Below, in pieces: positions 16,845 to 22,301 of a stretch of DNA of 22,301 nt. Origin of the DNA: Oscillospiraceae bacterium (GTDB lineage: Bacteria > Bacillota > Clostridia > Oscillospirales > Oscillospiraceae); the NCBI GenBank assembly GCA_017936205.1, contig JAGBGB010000178.1, forward strand, positions 1 through 22,301. The letters run 5' to 3'. Below the pieces are notes generated by a model. The model did no database searches. It saw only the letters and a list, made by a program, of their open reading frames with translations, and was not told where the DNA came from. Made by a program: the position numbers and the translations under genes. The first letter of the stretch is position 1. Each line of letters opens with the position of its first letter.

Positions 16845-17312
16845 TCAGAAATCGTACATTGCTTTTAATTTCATGTGTGCTGTGCCATCTATTTTATATA
16901 TACTGTAATTACCGCCCATAAGCTTGTTGATGGCTTCTGCCATGGCTTCATTTGCGCTTACCTGCCAATGAGATCCATTGTTATGTAGCGGTGTTATTCT
17001 TCGCTGCGTAAAATCGAAAGAGTACGGACGGCCGTTCAATGTGCTTCGGATAATATTACTATCAACCATAATTTCTTCGGGAAGATTATTCTTGTAATCG
17101 CCGTTGCAGATATGTGTCAGGATTGTGTGCGTGAGTTCACTTTTTACATATTTCTGAACAAGAATATAAAACTCATTTTCTATTGCTTCTCGTTCCATTC
17201 TAGCCTTCTCTGCTTCTTCTTTTTCTTTATTCTTCCTTGAGGCATAATCTATGATATTTGGAACAGCAAATATCAAAACTACAATAGCTAAAATCGCAAA
17301 TAATCCACCCAT
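16845..17312 (-). CDS. Membrane-anchored hypothetical protein, second gene of leftward operon
   Basis: 155 residues. CTCCTT at 17321-17326 (AAGGAG on the coding strand) gives a good ribosome binding site. Residues about 4-22 form one TM helix (LFAILAIVVLIFAVPNII). A highly charged, coiled-coil-prone stretch (about 26-46, RKNKEKEEAEKARMER) follows, then a soluble alpha/beta domain to the end. The first residues leave the bulk of the protein probably cytoplasmic, by the positive-inside rule. No recognised domain. It is flanked in the operon by another small membrane protein 22 bp upstream and a Cys-rich protein 14 bp downstream. Base composition is visibly AT-richer than the genes to its left. 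Confidence 0.72.
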   Translation of the reverse strand: MGGLFAILAIVVLIFAVPNIIDYASRKNKEKEEAEKARMEREAIENEFYILVQKYVKSELTHTILTHICNGDYKNNLPEEIMVDSNIIRSTLNGRPYSFDFTQRRITPLHNNGSHWQVSANEAMAEAINKLMGGNYSIYKIDGTAHMKLKAMYDF

Positions 17313-17334
17313 TGAAAAAACTCCTTTGTATATG

Positions 17335-17568
17335 TTATCTATTATTCCAATGTGTCCATTGAAAAGTAATGATTCCTAAGATGAACCCTATTATGGCACC
17401 TGGTAGTGTGAGAAATGCTAAAAAATTTTCTTTCAGGTCACTACATATAGTCGTACTTCTAATACGGGAGAAAGACCATTCTCGATATCCGTCTGCGAAT
17501 ACTCCCAACCCTTCAACCAAGTTCAAGAAGCCGACCCATATCAGAAAAAGCACAAGAAAAAAGGTCAT
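17335..17568 (-). CDS. Small two-TM membrane protein, first gene of leftward operon
   Basis: 77 residues. Two hydrophobic segments: about 1-24 (MTFFLVLFLIWVGFLNLVEG) and about 50-70 (FLTLPGAIIGFILGIITF), separated by a polar loop with RIRSTT and one Cys. A weak AAGGTGG lies about 10 nt before the ATG. It is the first gene behind the promoter at 17608-17636. The neighbouring genes suggest a small membrane complex, but no family is recognised. Confidence 0.65.
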   Translation of the reverse strand: MTFFLVLFLIWVGFLNLVEGLGVFADGYREWSFSRIRSTTICSDLKENFLAFLTLPGAIIGFILGIITFQWTHWNNR

Positions 17569-17595
17569 TGCAACAAGCCACCTTTTGCGGAAAGT

Positions 17596-17615
17596 GTTAC
17601 TATGTATATAGTAAC
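17596..17615. promoter_or_regulatory. Palindromic operator between divergent genes
   Basis: GTTACTAT-GTAT-ATAGTAAC is a perfect inverted repeat with 8-bp arms and a 4-bp spacer. It covers the -10 box of the leftward promoter and lies upstream of the XRE regulator gene. Binding by that regulator is inferred from position. Confidence 0.7.
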
Positions 17616-17636
17616 ATCATTCGTGGTAATTGTCAA
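17608..17636 (-). promoter_or_regulatory. Sigma-A promoter of the leftward membrane operon
   Basis: On the minus strand: TTGACA (17636-17631), a 17-bp spacer, then TACTAT (17613-17608). The -10 is inside the palindrome at 17596-17615, so a protein bound there would block transcription. Confidence 0.8.
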
Positions 17637-17674
17637 TATGTAATTTCATAGATAAAATAAAAATGGTGATAACT

Positions 17675-17917
17675 ATGAAGGAATTACGCAGCGTGGTAAA
17701 TATAAATGCCTACGGCAAAATAACGATTCATTTAAAAGAGTTGTTGGAAGAACGAGGGATCACTCGTTACCGTTTAGCGAAACTAGCCGACACTCGGTTT
17801 GAAGTAGTGGAGAAATGGTGCTCGGGTTTTGTAGACCGGATTGACGCAGATGTCCTTGCACGATTTTGTTATATTTTAGATTGTGATATAACGGATATTA
17901 TCCAGTATAATTCTTAA
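17675..17917 (+). CDS. XRE-type helix-turn-helix regulator
   Basis: 80 residues from ATG 17675, preceded by GGTGAT at 5 nt; an in-frame ATG at 17663 would add four residues. Residues about 15-75 form a Cro/C1-type helix-turn-helix: LKELLEERGITRYRLAKLAD, then a second helix FEVVEKWCSGFVDRIDADVL and the closing ARFCYILDCDITDII. Helix order and the terminal LDCDITDIIQY motif match the short XRE family of Firmicutes. It lies back to back with the leftward three-gene operon, with a palindrome over that operon's promoter. I infer that it represses the operon and possibly itself. Confidence 0.85.
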   Translation: MKELRSVVNINAYGKITIHLKELLEERGITRYRLAKLADTRFEVVEKWCSGFVDRIDADVLARFCYILDCDITDIIQYNS

Positions 17918-17929
17918 GTCGATATGGTT

Positions 17930-17963
17930 TAGGGGCAATTCTGAGCGCACAGAATTGCCCCTA
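17930..17963 (+). terminator. Long hairpin after XRE gene
   Basis: TAGGGGCAATTCTG pairs perfectly with CAGAATTGCCCCTA around a 6-nt loop, but the downstream T-tract is poor (TATATGTTT). It probably ends the regulator transcript. Confidence 0.65.
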
Positions 17964-17987
17964 TATGTTTGCCGTATGTTTTTGGGG

Positions 17988-18015
17988 TTGATTTTCACTG
18001 GAAATAGTGTATAAT
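17988..18015 (+). promoter_or_regulatory. Promoter for the Fic gene
   Basis: TTGATT (17988-17993), a 16-bp spacer, then TATAAT (18010-18015). Confidence 0.75.
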
Positions 18016-18027
18016 AGAGGTAGATAG

Positions 18028-18051
18028 TACGCAAGATAATACGCAAGATGA
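18028..18051 (+). repeat. 12-bp tandem repeat in the Fic gene leader
   Basis: TACGCAAGATAA is followed directly by TACGCAAGATGA, between the -10 box and the ribosome binding site. It could be an operator half-site pair or chance. Confidence 0.6.
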
Positions 18052-18064
18052 TGGAGGTGTTTTC

Positions 18065-19057
18065 TTGAAGGATTACAGACCACCCTTTACCATTACAAAC
18101 GAGATCTTGGCATATGTATCGTCCATTTCCGAAAAGGTGGGACGCATTACCGCAATCGTCAACATGGAGGCAAAACCCCATCTGCGTAAGAACAATCGGA
18201 TCAAATCCATCCATTCTTCCCTGCGGATCGAAGCAAACTCCCTTTCTCTGGGACAAGTGCGAGATGTTATCAACGGCAAGGCCGTTCTTGGTGCACAGGA
18301 GGAGATCCAAGAAGTCAAAAATGCATATGCAGCCTATGAGAAGCTAAGTGAGATCGATCCATACAGCATCCGGGATCTGAAGAGGTTTCACGGCATCATG
18401 ACAAAATATATCGTAGAGGAGTCCGGTAACTTTCGCCGTGGGGAGGAAGGTGTCTTTAACGGTGAACAGTGTATCTTCATGGCACCGCCGGCAAGGTTTG
18501 TCCCCCAGCTGATGGATGACCTGTTTCATTGGATGGAAGCAGCAAAGGCAGTGGTGCACCCCCTGATTCTCAGCTGTGTGTTCCATTATGAGTTTGTTTT
18601 CATCCACCCCTTCTCTGATGGCAACGGAAGAATGGCCAGACTATGGCACACTGCAATTCTCTCCAATTGGAAGTCTGTCTTTGAGTATATTCCCATTGAG
18701 AGTCAGATCGAGAAGTTTCAAGAGGACTACTACAACGCCATTGCCAAGTGCCATATGGACGGCGAATCTACAGCCTTTATTGCTTTTATGCTTTCCCGAA
18801 TCGATAAAATTCTGGACGATATTTCTGTTCAGATTTCCGAAGACAGTGAGCAGCTTTCTGAATATGTGAAACGGTTACTGGATGTCATGGAGTACGATAC
18901 GCCCTACACCGCTGTGGCACTGCTGGAAAAGTTGCGTCTGAAATCCAAGGAAACCTTCCGTAAGAATTATCTTCATCCGGCAATCAAACTGAATCTCATC
19001 CGTATGACCATACCGGATAAGCCTAACAGCAAGAATCAGCGATACATCAAACTATAA
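18065..19057 (+). CDS. Fic domain protein (AMPylase-type) with N-terminal inhibitory motif
   Basis: 330 residues. TTG start at 18065, with GGAGG (18053-18057) 7 nt upstream; no better ATG is near. The Fic active site HPFSDGNGRMAR starts at H181 and is fully intact (H181, D185, G186, N187, G188, R189), so nucleotidyl transfer is expected. An N-terminal SLRIEAN segment with E56 fits the class of Fic proteins inhibited by their own N-terminal helix (S/T-x-x-x-E-G/N type; Ala replaces the usual Gly after Glu). Residues about 250-330 resemble a winged-helix DNA-binding tail. No antitoxin gene is adjacent, consistent with self-inhibition. Targets unknown. It has its own promoter, and a terminator follows at 19133. 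Confidence 0.92.
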   Translation: MKDYRPPFTITNEILAYVSSISEKVGRITAIVNMEAKPHLRKNNRIKSIHSSLRIEANSLSLGQVRDVINGKAVLGAQEEIQEVKNAYAAYEKLSEIDPYSIRDLKRFHGIMTKYIVEESGNFRRGEEGVFNGEQCIFMAPPARFVPQLMDDLFHWMEAAKAVVHPLILSCVFHYEFVFIHPFSDGNGRMARLWHTAILSNWKSVFEYIPIESQIEKFQEDYYNAIAKCHMDGESTAFIAFMLSRIDKILDDISVQISEDSEQLSEYVKRLLDVMEYDTPYTAVALLEKLRLKSKETFRKNYLHPAIKLNLIRMTIPDKPNSKNQRYIKL

Positions 19058-19132
19058 AGTCGCCCCTAATATAAGAGGGGGATAAGTTACCCCCCCAATA
19101 AGCTACAGTGTCAAAAGCGTGCTTCCTTCAGC

Positions 19133-19166
19133 AAAAAAGTGGGTGGATAAGTCCGCCCACTTTTTA
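19133..19166 (+). terminator. Terminator after Fic gene
   Basis: AAAAAAGTGGG-T-GGA pairs with TCC-G-CCCACTTTTT around a TAAG loop, a strong and symmetrical terminator. Its T-tract runs directly into the next gene's -35 box. Confidence 0.9.
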
Positions 19167-19195
19167 TTGACACAGCACGAAGGATGGTATATAAT
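19167..19195 (+). promoter_or_regulatory. Consensus sigma-A promoter for the Cys-rich/immunity-like pair
   Basis: TTGACA (19167-19172), a 17-bp spacer, then TATAAT (19190-19195): both boxes match consensus exactly. The leader to the ATG is about 85 nt and contains a short GGTGG/CCACC stem. Confidence 0.9.
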
Positions 19196-19287
19196 GCTAT
19201 TGAAATAGAATCGCAAATGGTGGTCGTGTTGTCTAAGCAGAGCCCACCGCCTTGTGATATCCTAACGAGAAAGCGGAGGTGGATACT

Positions 19288-19578
19288 ATGATTGAAAAGG
19301 ACGATTGGAGGCTGCTTTCCGGACCTGTGATAGGAAGAGAAGAAGAACTTAAAAATATCCCTTTGTACTATATCCCCTTCCAACCGTTTTCGGAAAAATG
19401 GGATCATGAGCATTGCACCTTCTGCTGGGCAAAGTTCTACCTTCACGAGGAATGCTTGCAGGAGGGCTACTGCACCGAGCCGCAGAATTCCCGGAATGCA
19501 GACTGGATCTGCCCGGAATGCTACGAGGATTTCAAGGAGATGTTCGGCTGGACCCTGAAGAAAGGAATCTCTGAATGA
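19288..19578 (+). CDS. Small Cys-rich zinc-ribbon-like protein
   Basis: 96 residues from ATG 19288. GGAGG (19275-19279) sits 8 nt upstream; an in-frame GTG at 19279 is less likely. Residues about 40-85 contain DHEHCTFCW, HEECLQEGYCT and DWICPECYEDF, with six Cys plus His residues in paired CxxC motifs, suggesting two zinc sites. The closing F-K-E-M-F-GW motif belongs to a small family I have seen in gut Firmicutes beside immunity-like proteins (general knowledge, not searched). The stop overlaps the next ATG by 4 nt (ATGA), so the pair is translationally coupled. Confidence 0.75.
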   Translation: MIEKDDWRLLSGPVIGREEELKNIPLYYIPFQPFSEKWDHEHCTFCWAKFYLHEECLQEGYCTEPQNSRNADWICPECYEDFKEMFGWTLKKGISE

Positions 19579-20036
19579 CAACTGCAAACAACAAATTCGC
19601 CCCCATTTATGAATTAGTGGGGCAAACACTCCATGATTTCGGTGTCTGTTATGACATATTGAAGCTATGCTTCGGTGAGTACGAGATCCATGTAGGCTGC
19701 TTTGCTCGTATCGTTCTGAACGATCAAATTCTCCTGACTACGGAGGATTATAACAGCCGGGACGAGGAAGATTACAAGCACAATGACATGTATCTGAACA
19801 TCGCAAAGCACGGCGCCAGCCTGATCGGCCACGTGGTTCAATCTGTGGAGATTTCGGCGATCAACGATTTGCTCATTGTCTTAGACAATGGTGCTCGTAT
19901 AGAGCTTTTCAACAGCAACGGAGAGCTGCACTTCTCTGAAGGTGGCGAACAGTATTTTTTCTACAAGCCCAAGGACAAAGCTTATCCGTTTCTAAGTATC
20001 ACCAACAAGGATGTAGAGATCGGAAACGTTGATTGA
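19575..20036 (+). CDS. Immunity-like hypothetical protein
   Basis: 153 residues. The ATG overlaps the previous stop (ATGA). Predicted alpha/beta, soluble. The order of motifs (LVGQTLHDFGVCYDILKLCF, then IHVGCFARI, SINDL-type I-NDLLIVLDNGARIELFN, and a final beta strand) resembles small bacterial immunity-type proteins of the DUF6188-like sort that protect against polymorphic toxins. This is inference from pattern only. No toxin gene is visible nearby, so it could be an orphan immunity gene. A strong terminator follows. Confidence 0.6.
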   Translation: MTTANNKFAPIYELVGQTLHDFGVCYDILKLCFGEYEIHVGCFARIVLNDQILLTTEDYNSRDEEDYKHNDMYLNIAKHGASLIGHVVQSVEISAINDLLIVLDNGARIELFNSNGELHFSEGGEQYFFYKPKDKAYPFLSITNKDVEIGNVD

Positions 20037-20054
20037 ACGAACCCCATAATTACA

Positions 20055-20100
20055 GGGACTGCCTCAGGATGACACAGAGCATCCGAGACAGTCCCATTTT
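20055..20100 (+). terminator. Terminator after the immunity-like gene
   Basis: GGGACTG-C-CTC pairs with GAG-A-CAGTCCC, and an inner GGATG/CATCC stem closes it. ATTTTATAATTT follows. Confidence 0.88.
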
Positions 20101-20143
20101 ATAATTTCTCCTAATTCAAGAATCCCGATTTACGGAGCCTTTT

Positions 20144-20314
20144 ATACTTATTTCTAATAAAACGGATTAACCGTTTTATTATGCCGCTGGTAAGCGGCAT
20201 GGCGGCAAAGCCGCCATGAAATAACCTGTAATACTGTTCTTGCCGCCATAGGCGGTGCAGGATATTCATCCTGCAATAAAATGGTTTTCAAACCATTTTA
20301 TCAAGAAACAGTAT
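20144..20314. repeat. Multi-hairpin interspersed repeat, family B, copy B
   Basis: 171 bp, the reverse complement of 8700-8870 with the same five hairpins. Differences fall almost only in two linkers, between the GGCGGC/GCCGCC stem and TACTGTTCTTGCCGCC, and just after it. The linker next to CCGCC forms a short stem in both copies but with different bases (CCGCC-ATA-GGCGG here; GCC-GAA-GGC in copy A). Confidence 0.88.
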
Positions 20315-20341
20315 TATTGTATCTTGCCGTAGGGGAAGGCG

Positions 20342-20575
20342 TTTGCCTCCCTTGCGCAGGAACTAATTAAATCGTACAAATTCGGTCCTATTTGCGGTGT
20401 TCTTTCCGGAACAAATGCACCTTGTTACTGCGACCGCTTCGTTAATGTATATGGTCGGAATCCTTCGGAACATACCAATGATTTCGCTTATCCCGTAAAC
20501 CGCTGGCGAGTGTCTGACGGTATTAATGAGGATCGTTTTCGAAAGGTTTTTGGATTCAACTACTCTGAATTATAA
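20342..20575 (+). pseudogene. Decayed gene fragment ending in FRKVFGFNYSEL
   Basis: About 77 codons open to the TAA at 20573-20575, with protein-like content (LAQELIKSYKFGPICGVLSG, then PCYCDRFVNVYGRNPSEH and RWRVSDGINEDRFRKVFG). No ATG, GTG or TTG start with a ribosome binding site precedes it. The upstream side is interrupted by a stop and by family B copy B, 27 bp away. I read it as the 3' part of a gene lost by element insertion or deletion. The family is not recognised. Nothing else is clear in 20576-20769. Confidence 0.5.
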
Positions 20576-20769
20576 TGCACCTCCTTTCTTCCGTATCACA
20601 AGACAGAGGGTTGTTTTCTGTACCTCGACAAATAGTCCCGTATTCTTCGGAAATGACAAACATTGCATAGGCTTTCGGAATGTGGAAAAAGCTTGGATCG
20701 TAAGCTGTACCCCTGCGAGTGCTCACCGGGTCCGCTGCCAAACAGACCCATGTTTGCCTGTGGAATAGA

Positions 20770-20802
20770 GAATCCCCGTGGGACTTGACCCCACGGGGAT
20801 TC
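20770..20802. terminator. GC-rich hairpin at the 3' end of the Mor-like gene
   Basis: GAATCCCCGTGGG pairs perfectly with CCCACGGGGATTC around a 7-nt loop. No T-tract on either side, so it could stabilise the mRNA instead of terminating. It lies 34 bp beyond the stop codon of the leftward gene. Confidence 0.55.
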
Positions 20803-20836
20803 ACGATGTATGATTCATTTTTCTCTTCCGACAGAG

Positions 20837-21103
20837 TTAAGTAGAATGTTTAACGGAATCCTTAATGATCCTCCGGATCGTTTTTTCGGAGTAATCGTAT
20901 TTCTGTGCTAAAAAACCAATATTTTTGCCGTCGTATTCCTCAGCGATTTTGCGTTTGATGCACTGGGGATTGAAAAAGCGAACGGGGAAGGTTATTTGCT
21001 GCCCCCTAAACAGACGGTACATTTCCATCGCCGTATCTATACCCATAGCTTCGCTGATCTCACGGTAAATGTGATTCAAATGCTCATTGTCAGTTTTCGC
21101 CAC
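20837..21103 (-). CDS. Mor-like transcription regulator
   Basis: 88 residues if it starts at GTG 21103 (GAGG about 8 nt upstream on the coding strand). The frame stays open to an ATG at 21244, giving 135 residues, but the extra part is poorly protein-like. The core AMGIDTAMEMYRLFRGQQITFPV, NPQCIKRKIAEEYDG and the closing helix-turn-helix KYDYSEKTIRRIIKDS match the Mor transcription activator family, originally described from phage Mu. Such short regulators are common in Clostridial mobile islands. Its targets are unknown. It lies between family A copy 2 (upstream) and a decayed gene. Confidence 0.8.
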   Translation of the reverse strand: MAKTDNEHLNHIYREISEAMGIDTAMEMYRLFRGQQITFPVRFFNPQCIKRKIAEEYDGKNIGFLAQKYDYSEKTIRRIIKDSVKHST

Positions 21104-21248
21104 TTCCACCACCTCTATAAGGAATTTTATCACATCCTGCATCACAAATAAAATCCCATTGTCCTTATTTTTGTCCCCCCCTCCCACAGCATACAGCCAT
21201 AGACAAACAAACGTTACTGTCTGAAGATCCATTTTCGTCTCCATTTAC

Positions 21249-21469
21249 AAATTCCGATTTTTCGAACAGTTTGATTTAACGCTGCGTAGGGGCGCGCATT
21301 GCGCGTCCGGTTCATGGCGTAACGGCATGAATACAAAAACCACCGAAAATGATGCAATTTCTCCAAAAATCGAAATATTTTTCACAACCACCAATTCTTG
21401 GTGGTTGTCGGACGCGCAATGCGCACCCCTACGCAGCGGTGAACGAAGCAGTGCGATAAATCGGAATTT
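21249..21469. repeat. MITE-like interspersed repeat, family A, copy 2
   Basis: 221 bp and in the same orientation as 5533-5739; it is longer mainly because of an inserted CAGCGGTGAACGAAG near the right end. Terminal inverted repeats are AAATTCCGATTT and AAATCGGAATTT. One inner stem has a single mismatch relative to copy 1 (ACGGCATGAA in place of ACGCCATGAA). Confidence 0.87.
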
Positions 21470-21492
21470 TGCGATGAATTGGGGCAGGGGCT

Positions 21493-21671
21493 GTCTCACC
21501 TCATTTGTGAGACAATATCGCTCATGCGATATGCTATACGGCTTTCGCCGCATGATATATTTGCTTCGCAAAAATGATATAATATCCGTTCCTTCATATG
21601 CCGAAGGCATATATCATCGCGCGAAGAGCGATATCATAGCGAAGATATATCACCCGTTCCGTAAGGAACGG
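21493..21671. repeat. Array of short hairpins
   Basis: At least seven stem-loops in 180 bp: GTCTCAC/GTGAGAC (21493-21513), ATATCGC/GCGATAT (21515-21532), CGGC/GCCG (21539-21550), TTTGC/GCAAA (21560-21572), ATATGCC/GGCATAT (21596-21612), ATCGC/GCGAT (21616-21632) and CCGTTCC/GGAACGG (21654-21671). Loops are 3-7 nt and the spacers are rich in GATAT. No reading frame. With the terminator and the motif array below it fills the 21470-21837 gap. Confidence 0.8.
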
Positions 21672-21678
21672 ATATCAT

Positions 21679-21719
21679 AAAAAAAGTCACCTTTGTCGGT
21701 AGACAAAAGTGACTTTTTT
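21679..21719. terminator. Bidirectional terminator
   Basis: AAAAAAGTCAC and CTTTGTC pair with GACAAA and GTGACTTTTTT around a GGTA loop. It is A- and T-flanked on both sides. Confidence 0.85.
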
Positions 21720-21749
21720 CGTGAAGACTAACCCTAATTTTAATACAAA

Positions 21750-21819
21750 TGTACCCCCTTTTGAGATTAGGGGGTGCAAAGTCATTTTAGGAGGTGCATT
21801 TTCTTGTCAAGGGGGTGCA
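21750..21819. mobile_element. Possible IS21-type transposon end (multiple terminal repeats)
   Basis: Starts TGTACCCCC (21750). Three copies of GGGGGTGCA-type motif follow at 21770, 21790 (GGAGGTGCA) and 21811, at spacings of 20 and 21 bp. IS21-family elements carry such repeated transposase-binding sites inside their ends. No transposase gene is visible, so this would be a solo or degenerate end. Confidence 0.45.
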
Positions 21820-21837
21820 TTTTGCAAATTTCAGGGC

Positions 21838-22152
21838 TTAATACTTACCCCAATCACGAAGCATTTCTCGGAAGTATGCTCTTTTATATTCTCCTGCGAA
21901 CGACTCGATATTTAAGAAAGAGTAGAAACAATCCGCTTCTTTACACCAATCAACAACTCTATTATCTATAAAATAATCAGGCGGAGTAGTAAGACAAATA
22001 ACAACACCGTTCTTGCTTCCGTAATTTGGAATATACCCAAACGTCTCAATTTCATCAGTTAGAGTGAAGGGACTCACAAACTCAAAACCAAAATCTTCTG
22101 ACGCAAGCATAAAACAATGTCTTGCATTTTTGACCTTGTCATCATTGAACAT
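21838..22152 (-). CDS. Hypothetical protein, 104 residues
   Basis: Starts at ATG 22152 on the minus strand. No good ribosome binding site lies close (AGAGAGGTG is about 30 nt away), which lowers confidence. The frame upstream of the ATG stays open for about 30 codons with no start. Sequence is plausibly coding: FGFEFVSPFTLTDEIETFGY, then NGVVICLTTPPDYFIDNRVV and NIESFAGEYKRAYF. No domain recognised. Its 3' end lies next to the IS21-like motif array, and upstream of it is the group II intron-like hairpin, so it sits between two mobile-element remnants. Confidence 0.5.
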   Translation of the reverse strand: MFNDDKVKNARHCFMLASEDFGFEFVSPFTLTDEIETFGYIPNYGSKNGVVICLTTPPDYFIDNRVVDWCKEADCFYSFLNIESFAGEYKRAYFREMLRDWGKY

Positions 22153-22214
22153 ACAATCACGTCGAGTAGACTTTCTCGACTTTTCACCTCTCTTTAACCC
22201 AAGTTTTCGTTTGA

Positions 22215-22243
22215 GTGAGAGGTTTAGTCTTACAGCCCCTCAC
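22215..22243 (-). ncRNA. Possible group II intron domain VI
   Basis: On the minus strand GTGAGGGG pairs with CCTCTCAC around a 13-nt loop directly after the domain V-like hairpin, where domain VI is expected. The branch A and the 3' splice site cannot be assigned confidently. Confidence 0.35.
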
Positions 22244-22244
22244 G

Positions 22245-22277
22245 GAACCCATCGTGCCCTATTAAGGCAATAGGCTC
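22245..22277 (-). ncRNA. Group II intron domain V-like hairpin
   Basis: Minus strand. GAGCCTAT pairs with ATGGGTTC, then a 2-nt bulge CG on the 3' side, then TGCC pairs with GGCA under a small loop. This is the layout of group II intron domain V (GAGC...GCACG...GGTTC, then GTGAGGGG). If right, the rest of the intron, including any reverse transcriptase, lies beyond the right edge, on the minus strand. Confidence 0.5.
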
Positions 22278-22301
22278 TTCAATAAGAATTTCACTTTATC
22301 A

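Noticed and set aside
20556..20804. Overlapping + and - frames of about 80 codons between the gene fragment and the GC-rich hairpin
   Set aside because: Neither has a supported start, a recognisable motif or a ribosome binding site; the strand could not be decided.
21249..21680. Plus-strand frame of 117 codons (21327-21680) across the MITE and hairpin array
   Set aside because: It lies over repeat DNA with palindromes that generate the codons; no start signal.

Overview
The window looks like a chromosomal segment of a spore-forming, low-GC-phylum (Firmicutes/Clostridia) bacterium, most like the gut Oscillospiraceae. The evidence is strong AGGAGG ribosome binding sites, near-consensus sigma-A promoters, an SLH-anchored surface protein, a SpoIVB sporulation protease, very large secreted carbohydrate-active or adhesive proteins, and families typical of gut Clostridia (YibE/F, DUF2752, DUF4234, TIGR04076, GLUG repeats). 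The genus cannot be fixed from the sequence alone.

Layout. Positions 1-5460: the 3' part of a giant secreted CehA/McbA-type PHP metallohydrolase with OB-fold-like repeats and three C-terminal SLH domains, followed 21 bp later by a YibE/F membrane protein and a strong terminator. Positions 5533-5739: copy 1 of a MITE-like element (family A). Positions 5862-7896: a consensus promoter drives a TIGR04076 protein overlapping by ATGA with a C39-like cysteine-peptidase-fold protein, then a DUF4234 membrane protein with a QQPNYG-repeat N-terminus and a DUF2752 membrane protein, closed by a long terminator. Positions 7910-8658: a DUF2461 gene with its own promoter. Positions 8700-8870: copy A of a 171-bp multi-hairpin repeat (family B), directly upstream of a 2135-residue secreted protein (heparinase II/III-like domain, four GLUG modules, unknown C-terminal domain) at 8896-15303. 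Positions 15380-15535: a small gene remnant. Positions 15644-16606: SpoIVB-family protease.

From about 16.6 kb on, the DNA looks AT-richer and accessory. A leftward three-gene operon (two small membrane proteins and a Cys-rich protein, 17568 to 16645) faces an XRE-type regulator. A perfect 8-bp-arm palindrome sits exactly over the operon's -10 box. Next come a Fic-domain gene (18065-19057) and a translationally coupled pair made of a Cys-rich zinc-ribbon-like protein and an immunity-protein-like protein behind a perfect promoter (19288-20036). Family B copy B lies at 20144-20314, inverted relative to copy A.

The right end is a mobile-element graveyard. It holds a decayed gene fragment, a Mor-like transcription regulator, family A copy 2 (21249-21469), an array of short hairpins (21493-21671), a bidirectional terminator, a triple GGGGGTGCA motif resembling an IS21-type transposon end, a hypothetical gene, and a hairpin at the right edge that matches group II intron domain V on the minus strand.

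No complete known defence or secretion system is visible. The most promising uncharacterised units are the palindrome-controlled divergent membrane operon, the two hairpin repeat families, and the multi-domain surface proteins.
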